A stretch of 64,000 nucleotides of DNA from Arthrobacter jiangjiafuii (GCF_018622995.1 NZ_CP076022.1:3286001-3350000); one strand, 5' to 3'. Positions 1 through 9,155 are shown, numbered from the stretch's first letter. Program-made: numbers and translations. Notes: generated from the sequence alone by a model not told the origin.

Positions 1-408
1 GACAAGGCCGCGGGCCCCAACGGCTCCATCGACCGTTCCGGCCAGGTGCTGTTCATTGACGCCCGCAACCTGGGCTACATGGTGGACCGTGCCGAGCGTG
101 CTCTGTCCGAGGACGACATCAGCAAGATCGCCAACACCTTCCGCGCCTGGCGCGGCAAGGCTTCCGCGGTCGAATCGGGCCTGGAGTACGACGACGAGCC
201 CGGCTTCTGCTATTCGGCCACCCTCGAGGAAATCAAGGCTGCCGACTATGCCCTGACCCCGGGCCGGTACGTCGGTGCCGCCGCGGTTGAGGATGACGGC
301 GAGCCGATCGAGGAGAAGATCGAGCGGTTGAAGAAGGAACTGTTCGAGCAGTTCGAGGAATCCGACCGGCTCGCCAAGGTTGTGCGCGAGCAGTTGGGGC
401 GGATCTGA
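1..408 (+). CDS. hsdM: Type I restriction-modification N6-adenine methyltransferase subunit, C-terminal part
   Basis: The reading frame is open from the first base of the window, so only the last 135 residues are present. The opening residues include VLFIDARNLG, a hallmark of the C-terminal region of HsdM (N6-DNA methylase, type I). A charged, coiled-coil-like tail follows, with the end reading KVVREQLGRI, as expected for the helices that dock on HsdS. The catalytic NPPF region lies upstream of the window. The TGA stop shares one base with the ATG of hsdS, so translation is probably coupled. HsdM modifies host DNA within the HsdM2S or HsdR2M2S complex. Start unknown because of the window edge. 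Confidence 0.93.
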   Translation, partial: DKAAGPNGSIDRSGQVLFIDARNLGYMVDRAERALSEDDISKIANTFRAWRGKASAVESGLEYDDEPGFCYSATLEEIKAADYALTPGRYVGAAAVEDDGEPIEEKIERLKKELFEQFEESDRLAKVVREQLGRI

Positions 409-1562
409 TGTCCGAACTCCCCGCTGGCTGGCAGCTTAAGCGCGTAGATGAGCTTTGCCGTGTTACAAGAGGAGCCTCTCCTCGTCCCATACATGAATGG
501 GTTTCCACCTTTGGCACACCCTGGATCAAGATTTCGGATGCTACCGCTGACCCGTCAAAATACATCACGAAGACAAAGGAGTTCATTCGCAACGAAGGAC
601 GTAGTAAAAGCGTCGTTGTTTATCCCGGAGATCTGATCCTGTCCAACAGTGCTACACCCGGCATTCCTAAGTTTCTGGGTATCGAGGCGTGCATCCATGA
701 TGGCTGGTTACTCCTCCGCGATCTCCACGACATCGAGCCGATGTATTTCTACTATGTCTTCCTCAACGACAGAAAGGACTTAGCTGGCCAAGGCAACGGG
801 TCGATCTTCACCAATCTGAAAACAGAAATTGTTAAGCGTCACCGGTTGTCCGTCCCACCCATGCCCGAGCAACGAGCGATCGCAGAGGTACTGGGTGCCC
901 TCGACGACAAGATCGCCGCCAACACCAAGCTCGCTGAAACCGCTGCGGGTCTGGCGATCCAGTCCGTGGCACCTTTCCGCGGGGACACAGCGCCTCTTTG
1001 GGATTTTGTCACGCATCGGAAGATCACTGTCGATCCAGCATCTGCGGCATCTAATACGGTTGCGCACTACAGCCTTCCAGCCTTCGACGTCGACGGTTCC
1101 CCGGAAATGACGAGTCCCGCCACCATCAAGAGCTCAAAGTTCTCGGTCGAGGTACCGTCCGTGCTTATATCAAAATTGAACCCACGCTTTCCTCGTGTTT
1201 GGGACATCCAGGAACTCACTGAATTCCCTGCACTCGCCTCCACCGAGTTCTTGGTCCTCGAACCTCGGGAGCCAATCAGCACTTCAGTTCTCTGGGCTGT
1301 CCTTTCACAGAGCGATTTTGGCCTCCGGCTCGAATCGAAGGTGGCGGGCACCTCTGGAAGCCACCAGCGTGTCAAACCCTCAGATTTGCTTGCGACAGAA
1401 GTCGTCGATCCCACACGAATCACAGGTGCCGTACAGAGACAAATCACAGCGCTGGGGAAGTCGATCAGTAGTCTCCAGCAGGAAAACAGAACCCTCGCCG
1501 CCACCCGTGACATGCTGCTCCCGCAGCTGATGTCCGGAAAACTGCGAGTAGGAGATATCTAG
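408..1562 (+). CDS. hsdS: Type I restriction-modification specificity subunit
   Basis: HsdS determines the bipartite DNA target of the complex. The 384-residue protein has the usual two-TRD layout. A first target-recognition domain starts with PAGWQLKRVDELCRV. A central conserved helix region near residues 145-170 reads LSVPPMPEQRAIAEVLGALD. A second TRD spans about 190-340, and a C-terminal helical repeat ends with RDMLLPQLMSGKLRV. The start overlaps the hsdM stop (TGATG). Base composition is visibly less GC-rich than in hsdR, as is common for rapidly exchanged specificity genes. The family is certain; the recognition sequence cannot be read from the gene. Confidence 0.95.
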   Translation: MSELPAGWQLKRVDELCRVTRGASPRPIHEWVSTFGTPWIKISDATADPSKYITKTKEFIRNEGRSKSVVVYPGDLILSNSATPGIPKFLGIEACIHDGWLLLRDLHDIEPMYFYYVFLNDRKDLAGQGNGSIFTNLKTEIVKRHRLSVPPMPEQRAIAEVLGALDDKIAANTKLAETAAGLAIQSVAPFRGDTAPLWDFVTHRKITVDPASAASNTVAHYSLPAFDVDGSPEMTSPATIKSSKFSVEVPSVLISKLNPRFPRVWDIQELTEFPALASTEFLVLEPREPISTSVLWAVLSQSDFGLRLESKVAGTSGSHQRVKPSDLLATEVVDPTRITGAVQRQITALGKSISSLQQENRTLAATRDMLLPQLMSGKLRVGDI

Positions 1563-1619
1563 AAATAGCGTTTCGCTGCCGGACAACTACTAGATCAGCT
1601 TGAACAAAATGGGGGAATC

Positions 1620-2642
1620 TTGCCGTACAGTCTCAAAAACCGCTTGGTGATCGGAATAGCGTCGAGTGCGCTCTTTGATCTCACAGAATCAGATGCCTTT
1701 TTTGTCGAAAACGGTGAAGAGGACTATCGCCTTTACCAGGATGAGCGCATAGGTGAAACGCTCGAACCCGGAGACGCATTTCCATTTATTAAAGGCCTGC
1801 TGGGGCTCAATGATCTACGGCCTGGCGACCCGGTTGTGGAAGTGATTGTGCTATCGAAAAATGACCCATCAACTGGACTCCGACTCCTGCGATCAGTCGA
1901 AGCGCACAAGCTGAGTATTTCCAGGGCTGTCTTTACACAAGGCAAGGCACCTGTGGAATACATCGAGGCATTCGACATGTCTCTATTCCTTTCGGGCAAC
2001 CGAAAAGATGTGGACGCAGCAACAGCTCTCGGCTTTCCGGCTGGCCATGTTCTACCGTCGACAGCGAAATACGACGAAAACGATCCAGCCCTCCGCGTTG
2101 CATTTGACTTCGACGGCGTGCTGGGAGGAGATGAGTCGGAGCGGGTTTTCAAGGAATCCGCAGATCTGGCGGAATACCAGAAACATGAAACCGAGAATGT
2201 CGACCGCGCCCTTGACCCGGGCCCGCTCAAGAACTTGCTGGAGGACCTCAACATGATTCAGGAACTTGAGCTGGCAAGGAAGACCGATGAACCGGACTAC
2301 GGTGTGCGGCTCCGTGTTTCTCTAATCACCGCCCGTAGCGCCCCGGCGCACGAGCGTGCTGTTCGAAGCTTGCGAGACTGGGGCGTGACCGTCAACGACG
2401 CCTTCTTCCTCGGCGGTATCGAAAAGTCAAAGGTGCTTGAAGTTCTGCATCCGCATATCTTCTTTGATGACCAGACAACACACCTTGTTCCCTCCTCGTC
2501 ATTCGTCGCAGGCGTGCATGTCCCCTACGGTGTCGCCAACCAAGTGATCAAACAGCCATCGCTGAAACCAAACCACCTTGCCCCAAATGAGAGTCTGACA
2601 ACTGGCAGTCGGACGACCACGGATGGGTCGGAAGAGGAATGA
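1620..2642 (+). CDS. cN-I-type 5'-nucleotidase (HAD fold) inside the hsd operon
   Basis: The 340-residue protein matches the cytosolic 5'-nucleotidase I family (5_nucleotid-type HAD phosphatases). It starts MPYSLKNRLVIGIASSALFD and has all HAD motifs: D163 and D165 in FDFDGV, T237 in LITARS, K269/K271 in GIEKSK, and D283-D284 in FFDDQ. It should therefore be a catalytically competent phosphatase that dephosphorylates nucleoside monophosphates in the cytosol. The TTG start at 1620 follows a GGGGGAA ribosome-binding site. The stop overlaps the hsdR start (ATGA), so the gene is translationally coupled inside the restriction operon, 57 bp after hsdS. Its GC content resembles hsdS rather than hsdR. 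The last 45 residues are a polar tail. A role in defence is inferred from position only. Confidence 0.88.
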   Translation: MPYSLKNRLVIGIASSALFDLTESDAFFVENGEEDYRLYQDERIGETLEPGDAFPFIKGLLGLNDLRPGDPVVEVIVLSKNDPSTGLRLLRSVEAHKLSISRAVFTQGKAPVEYIEAFDMSLFLSGNRKDVDAATALGFPAGHVLPSTAKYDENDPALRVAFDFDGVLGGDESERVFKESADLAEYQKHETENVDRALDPGPLKNLLEDLNMIQELELARKTDEPDYGVRLRVSLITARSAPAHERAVRSLRDWGVTVNDAFFLGGIEKSKVLEVLHPHIFFDDQTTHLVPSSSFVAGVHVPYGVANQVIKQPSLKPNHLAPNESLTTGSRTTTDGSEEE

Positions 2643-5600
2643 GCATGCAGCTGGGGTACTCCGAAGCCGACTGGGAAGCCAGCGCACTGGATCTTCTCGG
2701 GGAACAACTCGGGTGGGACCCGAGAATGGGACACGACATCGCTCCCGGCACCGGCGAGCGCGACACCTGGGATGAACTCCTCATCCGGCCCCGGCTGCTG
2801 GCCGCCCTGCAGAAGTTCAACCCGGCGGTGCCCGTCCAGTACCTGAAGCAGGCGCTGGCGGAGATCGCCGCCCCGAAGTCCGCCGATGCCATCACCGAGA
2901 ACAAGCGCATCCACGACTACCTCACCGGCGGCTTCCGGCTCACCTACATCGACGCGGAGGGCACCGAGGTCAGCCCCACACTGCGCCTGCTCAGCCACGA
3001 CCCGGATGAGAACGACTGGCTGGCCGTCAACCAGGTCACCCTCCAGCACGGCGACTACAAACGCCGCTTCGACCTGGTGCTCTACTGCAACGGCATGCCC
3101 GTAAGCATTGTCGAGCTGAAAAAGGCCGGCAGCAAGAATGCCGACGTCGCCGCCGCCCACAACCAACTCGCCACCTACCTGCGCGAATTCCCCATGGCCT
3201 TCCGCTTCTGCGTCTTCACGCTCGCCTCCGACGGCCTGTTCGCCAAGTACGGCACCCCGTTCACCCCGTTCAACCACTTCTCGCCCTGGAACGTGAACGA
3301 CGACGGCAACCCCGTCGCGCCCGGCGCCCTGCTCGACGGTGAACCCGCCACCGGACTGGATACCGCACTGCTGGGCCTGTACAACCAGGAACGGTTCCTG
3401 CAGCTGGTCCACAACTTCACGGCCTTCGACGAGGGCGCCTCCGGGCTGACGAAGCGGATCGCCAAGCCGCACCAGTACTTCGCCGTCACCAAGGCCGTGG
3501 GCAGCACCGTCCAGGCCGTGGGCAGCAATGGCAAGGCCGGCGTCGTCTGGCACACCCAGGGCTCGGGCAAGTCCATGGAAATGGAGCTCTACACCAACCT
3601 GGTGGTCCGCCACCCCAAGCTGCGCAACCCCACCGTCGTCGTGATCACCGACCGCAACGAACTGGACGGGCAGCTGTTCGAAACCTTTGTGCAGAGCCAG
3701 CTGCTGCCCGAGACCGCCCGGCAGATCCGCAAACGTTCCGAACTGCGCGAGGAGCTGAGCAGCCGCACCACCGGCGGCATCTACTTCACCACGCTGCAGA
3801 AGTTCGGCCGCAGCCAGGCCGAGCGCGACGCCGGCGCCGAGCACCCGCTGCTCTCGGACCGGACCAACATCATTGTGGTGGTGGATGAAGCGCACCGCAG
3901 CCACTACGACAACCTGGACGGCTACGCCCGGCACCTGCGCGACGCCCTGCCGCACGCCACCCTCATCGCCTTCACCGGCACCCCCATCTCCTTCGAGGAC
4001 CGCAACACCCGCGATGTATTCGGTGACTACATCGACATTTACGACCTCAACCGGGCGGTCGACGACGGCGCCACCGTCCCCGTGTACTTCGAGCCGCGGC
4101 TGATCAAGGTCGGGCTGGCCGAGGGCATCACCGAGGAATCCCTGGACGAGGCGGCCGACGAAGCCACGGCTGGCCTGGACGATACCGAGCGGGCGCGCAT
4201 CGAGCAGAGCGTCGCCGTCGTCAACGCCGTGTACGGGGCTCCGGAGCGCATCGCCAAACTCGCCCAGGACCTGGTGGAGCACTGGGAGCGGCGCCGGGAG
4301 CAGATGGGCAAGTTCATCGACGCGCCGGGCAAGGCCATGGTCGTTGGGGCCACCCGCGAGATCTGTGCCCGGCTGTATGACGCCATTGTGCAGATCCGTC
4401 CGGACTGGCACTCGGATGAGCTCGACAAGGGAAAGATCAAGGTGGTGTACTCCGGCACCGCCTCGGACACGCCCCCGGTCTCCAACCATGTCCGCCGCGA
4501 CTCGATGAACGCCGTCATCAAGGAACGGCTCAAGACCGTGGATGACGAGCTGGAACTGGTGATCGTCAAGGACATGATGCTCACCGGCTACGACTCCCCG
4601 CCGCTGCACACCCTCTACCTGGACCGGCCGCTGAAGGGCGCCCTGCTGATGCAGACCCTCGCCCGGGTGAACCGAACCTTCCGCGGCAAGGAGGACGGCC
4701 TGCTCGTGGCCTACGCCCCGCTGGCGGAAAACCTGGCGGCCGCGCTGAAGGAATACAGTCGGCAGGACGGCAAGCAGCAGCCCCTGGGTAAGAACATCGA
4801 TGAAGCCATCGCGCTGACCGAGACTCTGGTGGAAAAGCTGCGGGAGCTGCTCGCCGGGCACAATTGGAAGGCCACGCTGAACAAGGGCGGCCCGAAGGCG
4901 TTCCTGCACGCCGTCACCGGTGCGGTGAACTACCTGCGCGATCCGCTCACCCCCGGCAACCAGCCGGAGCCCGACGGCGAAAGCCTCGCCTCCCAGTACC
5001 GGCGGTATTCCGGACAGCTGGCCCGGGCCTGGGCGCTGTGCTCGGGCTCCGATCATCTGTCCCAGCTGCTGCCCGAGATCAAGGTCTACGAGGAAATCCG
5101 GGTCTGGATGGCCAAGTGGGATGCCGAGGACCGCCAGTCCCGCGGCGAGCCCGTGCCCGAGGACATTTCCCGGCTGCTTGGACAATTGATCGCCACCTCC
5201 ACCGTCTCCGGGGAGGTGCTGGACATCTACGAGGCAGCCGGCATGCCGAAGCCGTCCCTGGATGATCTGACGCCGGAGTTCATGGCCAAGACCCAGCACG
5301 CGAGGAACCCGCAGCTGGCCATCGAGGCGCTGCGGAAACTCATCTCGGAGGAGGCCACGCGCACCACGCGGAACAACGCGATCCGGGAGCGGGCCTTCTC
5401 GGAGCGGATCACCGAGCTGATGAACAAGTACACCAACCAGCAGCTGACTTCGGCCGAAGTTATCGCCGCACTGGTGGAGCTGGCCAAGGAGGTCTCCCAG
5501 GAGAAGGACCGCGGCAAGCAGTTCTCCCCGGCGCTGGACGAGGACGAGCTGGCGTTCTACGACGCAGTGTCGCAGAACGAGTCAGCGGTGGATGTGCAGG

Positions 5601-5830
5601 GCGAAGGCGTGCTGGCGAACATCGCCCGTGACCTGGTGAAGGTGATGCGCCGCGACGTCCGTACGGACTGGACCGTGCGCGACGACGTCCGGGCCAAGCT
5701 GCGCTCCTCCATCAAACGGCTCCTGGTCCTGAACGGCTATCCGCCGGACAAGCAGCCGGCCGCCATCAAGCTCGTCATGGAGCAGATGGAGTCCATGGCC
5801 CCTCGGTTTGCGGAGGCTCGGGCGGGGTAG
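2639..5830 (+). CDS. hsdR: Type I restriction endonuclease subunit R
   Basis: This is the motor and nuclease subunit of the type I complex, cutting unmodified DNA after ATP-driven translocation. The N-terminal nuclease core shows D145 (FDLVLY) and E159-L-K161 (VELKKA), a PD-(D/E)XK site. Walker A is GSGKS at about residue 308, DEAH (VVDEAHRSH) is at 416, and the helicase motif III-like AFTGTP follows. At 1063 residues it is full length. The start ATG overlaps the nucleotidase stop; a second in-frame ATG lies at 2645. With hsdM and hsdS it makes a complete, apparently intact system. Confidence 0.96.
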   Translation: MSMQLGYSEADWEASALDLLGEQLGWDPRMGHDIAPGTGERDTWDELLIRPRLLAALQKFNPAVPVQYLKQALAEIAAPKSADAITENKRIHDYLTGGFRLTYIDAEGTEVSPTLRLLSHDPDENDWLAVNQVTLQHGDYKRRFDLVLYCNGMPVSIVELKKAGSKNADVAAAHNQLATYLREFPMAFRFCVFTLASDGLFAKYGTPFTPFNHFSPWNVNDDGNPVAPGALLDGEPATGLDTALLGLYNQERFLQLVHNFTAFDEGASGLTKRIAKPHQYFAVTKAVGSTVQAVGSNGKAGVVWHTQGSGKSMEMELYTNLVVRHPKLRNPTVVVITDRNELDGQLFETFVQSQLLPETARQIRKRSELREELSSRTTGGIYFTTLQKFGRSQAERDAGAEHPLLSDRTNIIVVVDEAHRSHYDNLDGYARHLRDALPHATLIAFTGTPISFEDRNTRDVFGDYIDIYDLNRAVDDGATVPVYFEPRLIKVGLAEGITEESLDEAADEATAGLDDTERARIEQSVAVVNAVYGAPERIAKLAQDLVEHWERRREQMGKFIDAPGKAMVVGATREICARLYDAIVQIRPDWHSDELDKGKIKVVYSGTASDTPPVSNHVRRDSMNAVIKERLKTVDDELELVIVKDMMLTGYDSPPLHTLYLDRPLKGALLMQTLARVNRTFRGKEDGLLVAYAPLAENLAAALKEYSRQDGKQQPLGKNIDEAIALTETLVEKLRELLAGHNWKATLNKGGPKAFLHAVTGAVNYLRDPLTPGNQPEPDGESLASQYRRYSGQLARAWALCSGSDHLSQLLPEIKVYEEIRVWMAKWDAEDRQSRGEPVPEDISRLLGQLIATSTVSGEVLDIYEAAGMPKPSLDDLTPEFMAKTQHARNPQLAIEALRKLISEEATRTTRNNAIRERAFSERITELMNKYTNQQLTSAEVIAALVELAKEVSQEKDRGKQFSPALDEDELAFYDAVSQNESAVDVQGEGVLANIARDLVKVMRRDVRTDWTVRDDVRAKLRSSIKRLLVLNGYPPDKQPAAIKLVMEQMESMAPRFAEARAG

Positions 5831-5957
5831 CTTCCCGCTTCTGGTCCACTCAGTGGCCCGGCAGGTTGTGCCGGGCCACAAGTTTGTCCTGCTCTACGTT
5901 CCCCTTCTGCCTCTCCACCGCGTCAACGCTGACGCGCTGCCCGAAAGATGATTCACC

Positions 5958-7835
5958 TTGCTAGATAAAGAACTGCGCGACAAACTCCAGCCCCTCCTCA
6001 AGGGCCTGATCCCTGCTTCCGACTCCACCGAGACAACAGAAATCGTGGCCGCAAGGCCCTCAGGGCAAGGGCAGCGAACACCGGAGTGGGTCACTCGAGT
6101 CCGTGGCGCTAGCAACGCCCCCGTTCAGAGAATGAGTGACGTGTTGGAGGAGAGGGTCGGCCAAGAGCAGCCCGCCCACGTGCCACCTCAATCGCAAAGC
6201 GACGAACGGAACAATCCGTTTGCCTCGACCATTGATGAGTTGGCGGTGGAGATTGGGGTGCCCATCTCAGACGTTCTGCATGCGGCCGTTCAAGAAGGGC
6301 TGCCTCGCTCAGAGGCACGGCCATCCTTGGCTCTGTACGCCTCCGAGGTAGACATTTTGCTCGGCTTCTTCGCCGAGCGATGGAAGTGGCGACAGGACCA
6401 TCCGATCGAGTACCAACCTTCCGCCGACGGCCGGATCTCCTTCGAGACATATGAACGGATCCGCCTTTCCGAGCGCGAACGCCTGGAAAGAGGAGGTTTC
6501 TTACCTTCACGCAAGCTGATCTCTCGTCAACCGCTGCGCGCATGGCCACAGATATTGCGGCACCAAACGCATGCCAAGAAACAAGTGACATCGGCGGCTC
6601 TCGCCGGCAAGGTTACCCAAATCCCCCCTACGGTGTCCCCCCTTTCAACATCCCGTATGGCGAGGGCCGCAGTCTCCCCTAGCAAGCAACCTCCCGCGAA
6701 CCAAATAAGAGTTACCAGTTCGACCACGCCGCCGAAGAAATTACAGGCCGCGGCAGCGACAAACACGGCTTTGATCCCGCCGAAACCCGCGTCCGTGCTG
6801 CAACTTCAGAATCGGCAAGTTGTCGGACTGATCAATAAGGAGGTGGAGGGTGGACAGCATACCGGGGTGTCTCCCGAACCCGCCTTCCGGACCTATCGCA
6901 CCACCGTCAGTGCTGGTTCCGCCGCGGTTGCAGACCTGCAGGAGACCCTAAGAGAGTTTCATCCGCGAATGTATGCCACATTCTTTGATCAGTTCCGGGA
7001 TGTCTTGGACGTGGACAGGCTGGTCTCGAGGACCATGCGGACAGGGAGGGGATTCTTCGCGACGGACCCGGAGCATGTCCGGATCATCAATGACGTTTGC
7101 GAGTACAGCTACGGGATATTCGCCTATTGGGAGATGGGATCCAAGATCGGCCGAAAGGCCCGGAGCCTTCCACCCCCGTCCACCAATAAGGTCAAATCCG
7201 CTCTGATGAACCTCCGTCCTATGTACAAGGGCGTACTGACGGACCTGTGTCACCGACGTTTTGTTTTCTGGCGGGTTGGAAAGATCTGGGACCTATTAGA
7301 AGTGCGGTTCGACGACGTGCATGACTGGCTGGAGGGCCTGGCCGCCGGAGAATATGTTCCACTCACAACGCACCACATTCCCCTTGGGAATTATCCGAAC
7401 CTTGCCACGTGCGCGAACTTATCTAACCGGGATCACGACATCGTGAAGTTCATGTCGGAAGCCGCACAGAATCTTCGCCAAGGTGTCCGCGGAGTCCGGG
7501 GTAGAAAGGCCACCAATGGTGGTGCCGCGTTGCAGTCTCGAACATCGGGAGCGTCGGCATCGTCAGGGCCGAGGACGCTTGGGTACCGACCGGAGAACAC
7601 CTGGCTGGTCCCGATTACGATCACCGACGGGCATGTCGACACGACCCTTGACGAGGATTTTTTCACCTCGCCGGACGACAAGAAACCACATCAAGTCCGG
7701 TCCTTCTACCGCCGGCCCAAAGGATCCTCGCCCAGCGCTCCTCGAACCGAATTTGTCAGCGGGCACGTCCGAGGAGGACGCGGCGCATTCGCGGACATGA
7801 AGCTGCTCCCGACGGTCACGATCCGTCGCCGTTAA
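5958..7835 (+). CDS. Unrecognised 625-residue protein downstream of hsdR
   Basis: I do not recognise this family. From a TTG start at 5958 the frame encodes 625 residues; an in-frame ATG at 6132 would give a protein about 58 residues shorter. The N-terminal part (to about residue 195) is charged and mostly helical. It contains ELAVEIGVPISDVLHAAV, which looks like a small helix-turn-helix or Rho-N-like helical motif. A Pro/Ser/Thr/Ala-rich linker runs from about 205 to 290. A compact domain rich in Trp, Tyr and Phe follows at about 310-490, then a basic tail (TVTIRRR). There is no signal peptide or membrane segment. It sits 127 bp after hsdR on the same strand. GC is lower than in hsdR. Coding is supported by length and balanced composition; function is unknown. 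Confidence 0.7.
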   Translation: MLDKELRDKLQPLLKGLIPASDSTETTEIVAARPSGQGQRTPEWVTRVRGASNAPVQRMSDVLEERVGQEQPAHVPPQSQSDERNNPFASTIDELAVEIGVPISDVLHAAVQEGLPRSEARPSLALYASEVDILLGFFAERWKWRQDHPIEYQPSADGRISFETYERIRLSERERLERGGFLPSRKLISRQPLRAWPQILRHQTHAKKQVTSAALAGKVTQIPPTVSPLSTSRMARAAVSPSKQPPANQIRVTSSTTPPKKLQAAAATNTALIPPKPASVLQLQNRQVVGLINKEVEGGQHTGVSPEPAFRTYRTTVSAGSAAVADLQETLREFHPRMYATFFDQFRDVLDVDRLVSRTMRTGRGFFATDPEHVRIINDVCEYSYGIFAYWEMGSKIGRKARSLPPPSTNKVKSALMNLRPMYKGVLTDLCHRRFVFWRVGKIWDLLEVRFDDVHDWLEGLAAGEYVPLTTHHIPLGNYPNLATCANLSNRDHDIVKFMSEAAQNLRQGVRGVRGRKATNGGAALQSRTSGASASSGPRTLGYRPENTWLVPITITDGHVDTTLDEDFFTSPDDKKPHQVRSFYRRPKGSSPSAPRTEFVSGHVRGGRGAFADMKLLPTVTIRRR

Positions 7836-7872
7836 TCGTTAATATGGTCGGCGCAACATGGGATATCCGAGG

Positions 7873-8580
7873 CTAAGCCACTTCGTCTTCGCTGGACGGC
7901 GCCTTGGCCCCGCCGTCCGTGCCGTTCATCCAGAGCACCACGTCCATCACGCGCAGTTGGGACACCGGGTATGGCACTTCGGCTTGGTCCCGGATGTTGT
8001 CCAGGCGGGTAGCTAACGCTTTACCGTCTTGGGTGAGCATCTCGTGCCAGTCGGTCCACTGCGTCAGGGAGCTCTTTAGACCGATCTCTTCCCCGACCAC
8101 CGAATCCCAGATTGGGATCAGACGCGGACGCTTGCGTGCCATGAGCTTGCTGGCTCGAGTGGGGCCGATGCCCCAGCCGCCGTCTTCCTTGCCGCGGAGA
8201 ATGTTCCAGAGCTTCCACGCAGGGCTTTCCTCGCCCAAATGGGCTTTGAAGTCATCGTGGGTGACATCGGCCAGATCGAGATCAACGGGGATCTCCGTCA
8301 GCAGTGCGGTGATATCAAGTTGGCGCTCGGCAAGCAGGCCAATCACTGCGGCAGGTTCAAAGGGCACGGAAAGGAAAGACGCAGCCAGCATGTCGTCTGC
8401 AGTGATGGCATTGACGACGTCGGGGGCGTCGCCGCCGCCCGCCCATGAATCGAAGCGCGCTCCCGTTCGGACCCGCCCCTTGGAAACAGGCTGCGTGTAG
8501 TAGTCCTTGAGCAATTTTGCCGCTCGGCCAACCTGCTGGTTAGTGAGTATTTCCGGAATCTGCACGTCTTGCCTCCCCAA
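7873..8580 (-). CDS. DUF6308-like protein with a helix-hairpin-helix segment
   Basis: The 235-residue protein resembles the actinobacterial DUF6308 group, a family without a known function. The central part contains GWGIGPTRASKLMARKRPRL followed by IPIWDS. This pattern is like the helix-hairpin-helix of the HhH-GPD DNA glycosylase fold, so DNA contact is possible, but the usual glycosylase catalytic residues are not obvious. The C-terminus has SQLRVMDVVLWMNG and an acidic tail. The gene runs convergently to the unknown 625-residue gene, with 37 bp between stops, and marks the right edge of the restriction block. The family assignment is from memory of conserved motifs and is moderate. Confidence 0.75.
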   Translation of the reverse strand: MGRQDVQIPEILTNQQVGRAAKLLKDYYTQPVSKGRVRTGARFDSWAGGGDAPDVVNAITADDMLAASFLSVPFEPAAVIGLLAERQLDITALLTEIPVDLDLADVTHDDFKAHLGEESPAWKLWNILRGKEDGGWGIGPTRASKLMARKRPRLIPIWDSVVGEEIGLKSSLTQWTDWHEMLTQDGKALATRLDNIRDQAEVPYPVSQLRVMDVVLWMNGTDGGAKAPSSEDEVA

Positions 8581-8621
8581 TGATGGCAGGGCAGCGGACG
8601 CTCCCCCAGCGCTGATACTAC

Positions 8622-9056
8622 CTATGTGCCGAGAGGAGCTATTTCACCCTGGCTTATCCGGACCACCGGCTGCGAGAGCAGCCGTACGTTCCTGTGATAC
8701 TGAAAATGGCTCTTGACCTGCACAGAGACATCAATGTTCTGCATTTTCCCGCCGCCTGCTTTGAACCCGGTAAGGCCGGCCGCGCACTCTCCTGGCTGAG
8801 TGGCGGCATAGGGGAATTTGAGGACACTGTCATTGACTGAGTGGTAGTTATAGACCGCGTCGTCGACCTTGGCCATCAGGCTGTTCCAGTCGCTCTTGCC
8901 TCCGATGGCGGCCCCCAGAAGGTGCATGGCCTCCACACGCGGGCCATCCTTCTTGCTGGCCAAGGTCTGGGCTGTGACAACCATGGCCCGTGCGCCGAGA
9001 CTGTGCCCAACCAGAATGTAAGAGTCTTCGCTCGTCCGGGCCAGCAGATCCGCCAG
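8622..9056 (-). pseudogene. 5'-truncated alpha/beta hydrolase of the DUF726/TMCO4 type
   Basis: Read on the minus strand, the segment encodes YILVGHSLGARAM, with the serine-hydrolase GxSxG elbow. HLLGAAIGG follows, then a stretch with YNYHSVNDSVLKF that resembles the Asp-containing end of DUF726 (TMCO4-like) hydrolases. The 5' half of the gene is missing: upstream of about 9056 the sequence changes to DoxX homology in more than one frame. The open frame to 9146 is a chance fusion. The 3' end is intact to the stop at 8622. I call it a gene fragment; a short expressed product cannot be excluded. Confidence 0.65.
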
Positions 9057-9155
9057 AGCACCAGCAGCAGCGACTGGAAAAACAGCCGGATCAGCCGGGC
9101 TGATCTCTGCGACACCCGAAAGCAGCACAACGACGTCGTCGCCCACCGGAACCCC
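9057..9155 (-). pseudogene. Decayed DoxX-family gene remnant with an internal deletion
   Basis: The minus strand encodes DDVVVLLSGVAEIS in one frame and LIRLFFQSLLLVLW in another. Both match the intact DoxX-like gene at 33898-34353 (DDVVVLLSGVAEIS and LIRLFFQPLLVLW). By direct alignment 9101-9155 matches 34140-34194 with 7 differences in 55 bases. 9057-9094 matches 33956-33990 with 4 substitutions plus one 3-base insertion. Between the two blocks 143 bp present in the intact gene are missing, which also shifts the frame. The remnant has the same orientation as the intact gene. Confidence 0.75.

Noticed and set aside
2525-5299. A 924-codon open frame on the minus strand opposite hsdR
   Set aside because: It is the antisense shadow of high-GC hsdR codons, rich in Gly, Val, His and Gln, with no domain or ribosome-binding site; hsdR itself has all motifs.
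1-8580. Prophage or integrative element around the restriction genes
   Set aside because: No integrase, tRNA end, direct terminal repeat or phage structural gene was seen; only the defence-type content and mixed GC point to transfer.
8622-9146. A 174-residue hydrolase starting MGDDVVVLL
   Set aside because: The first 16 residues come from a DoxX remnant, so the frame is a chance fusion; treated as two gene remnants.
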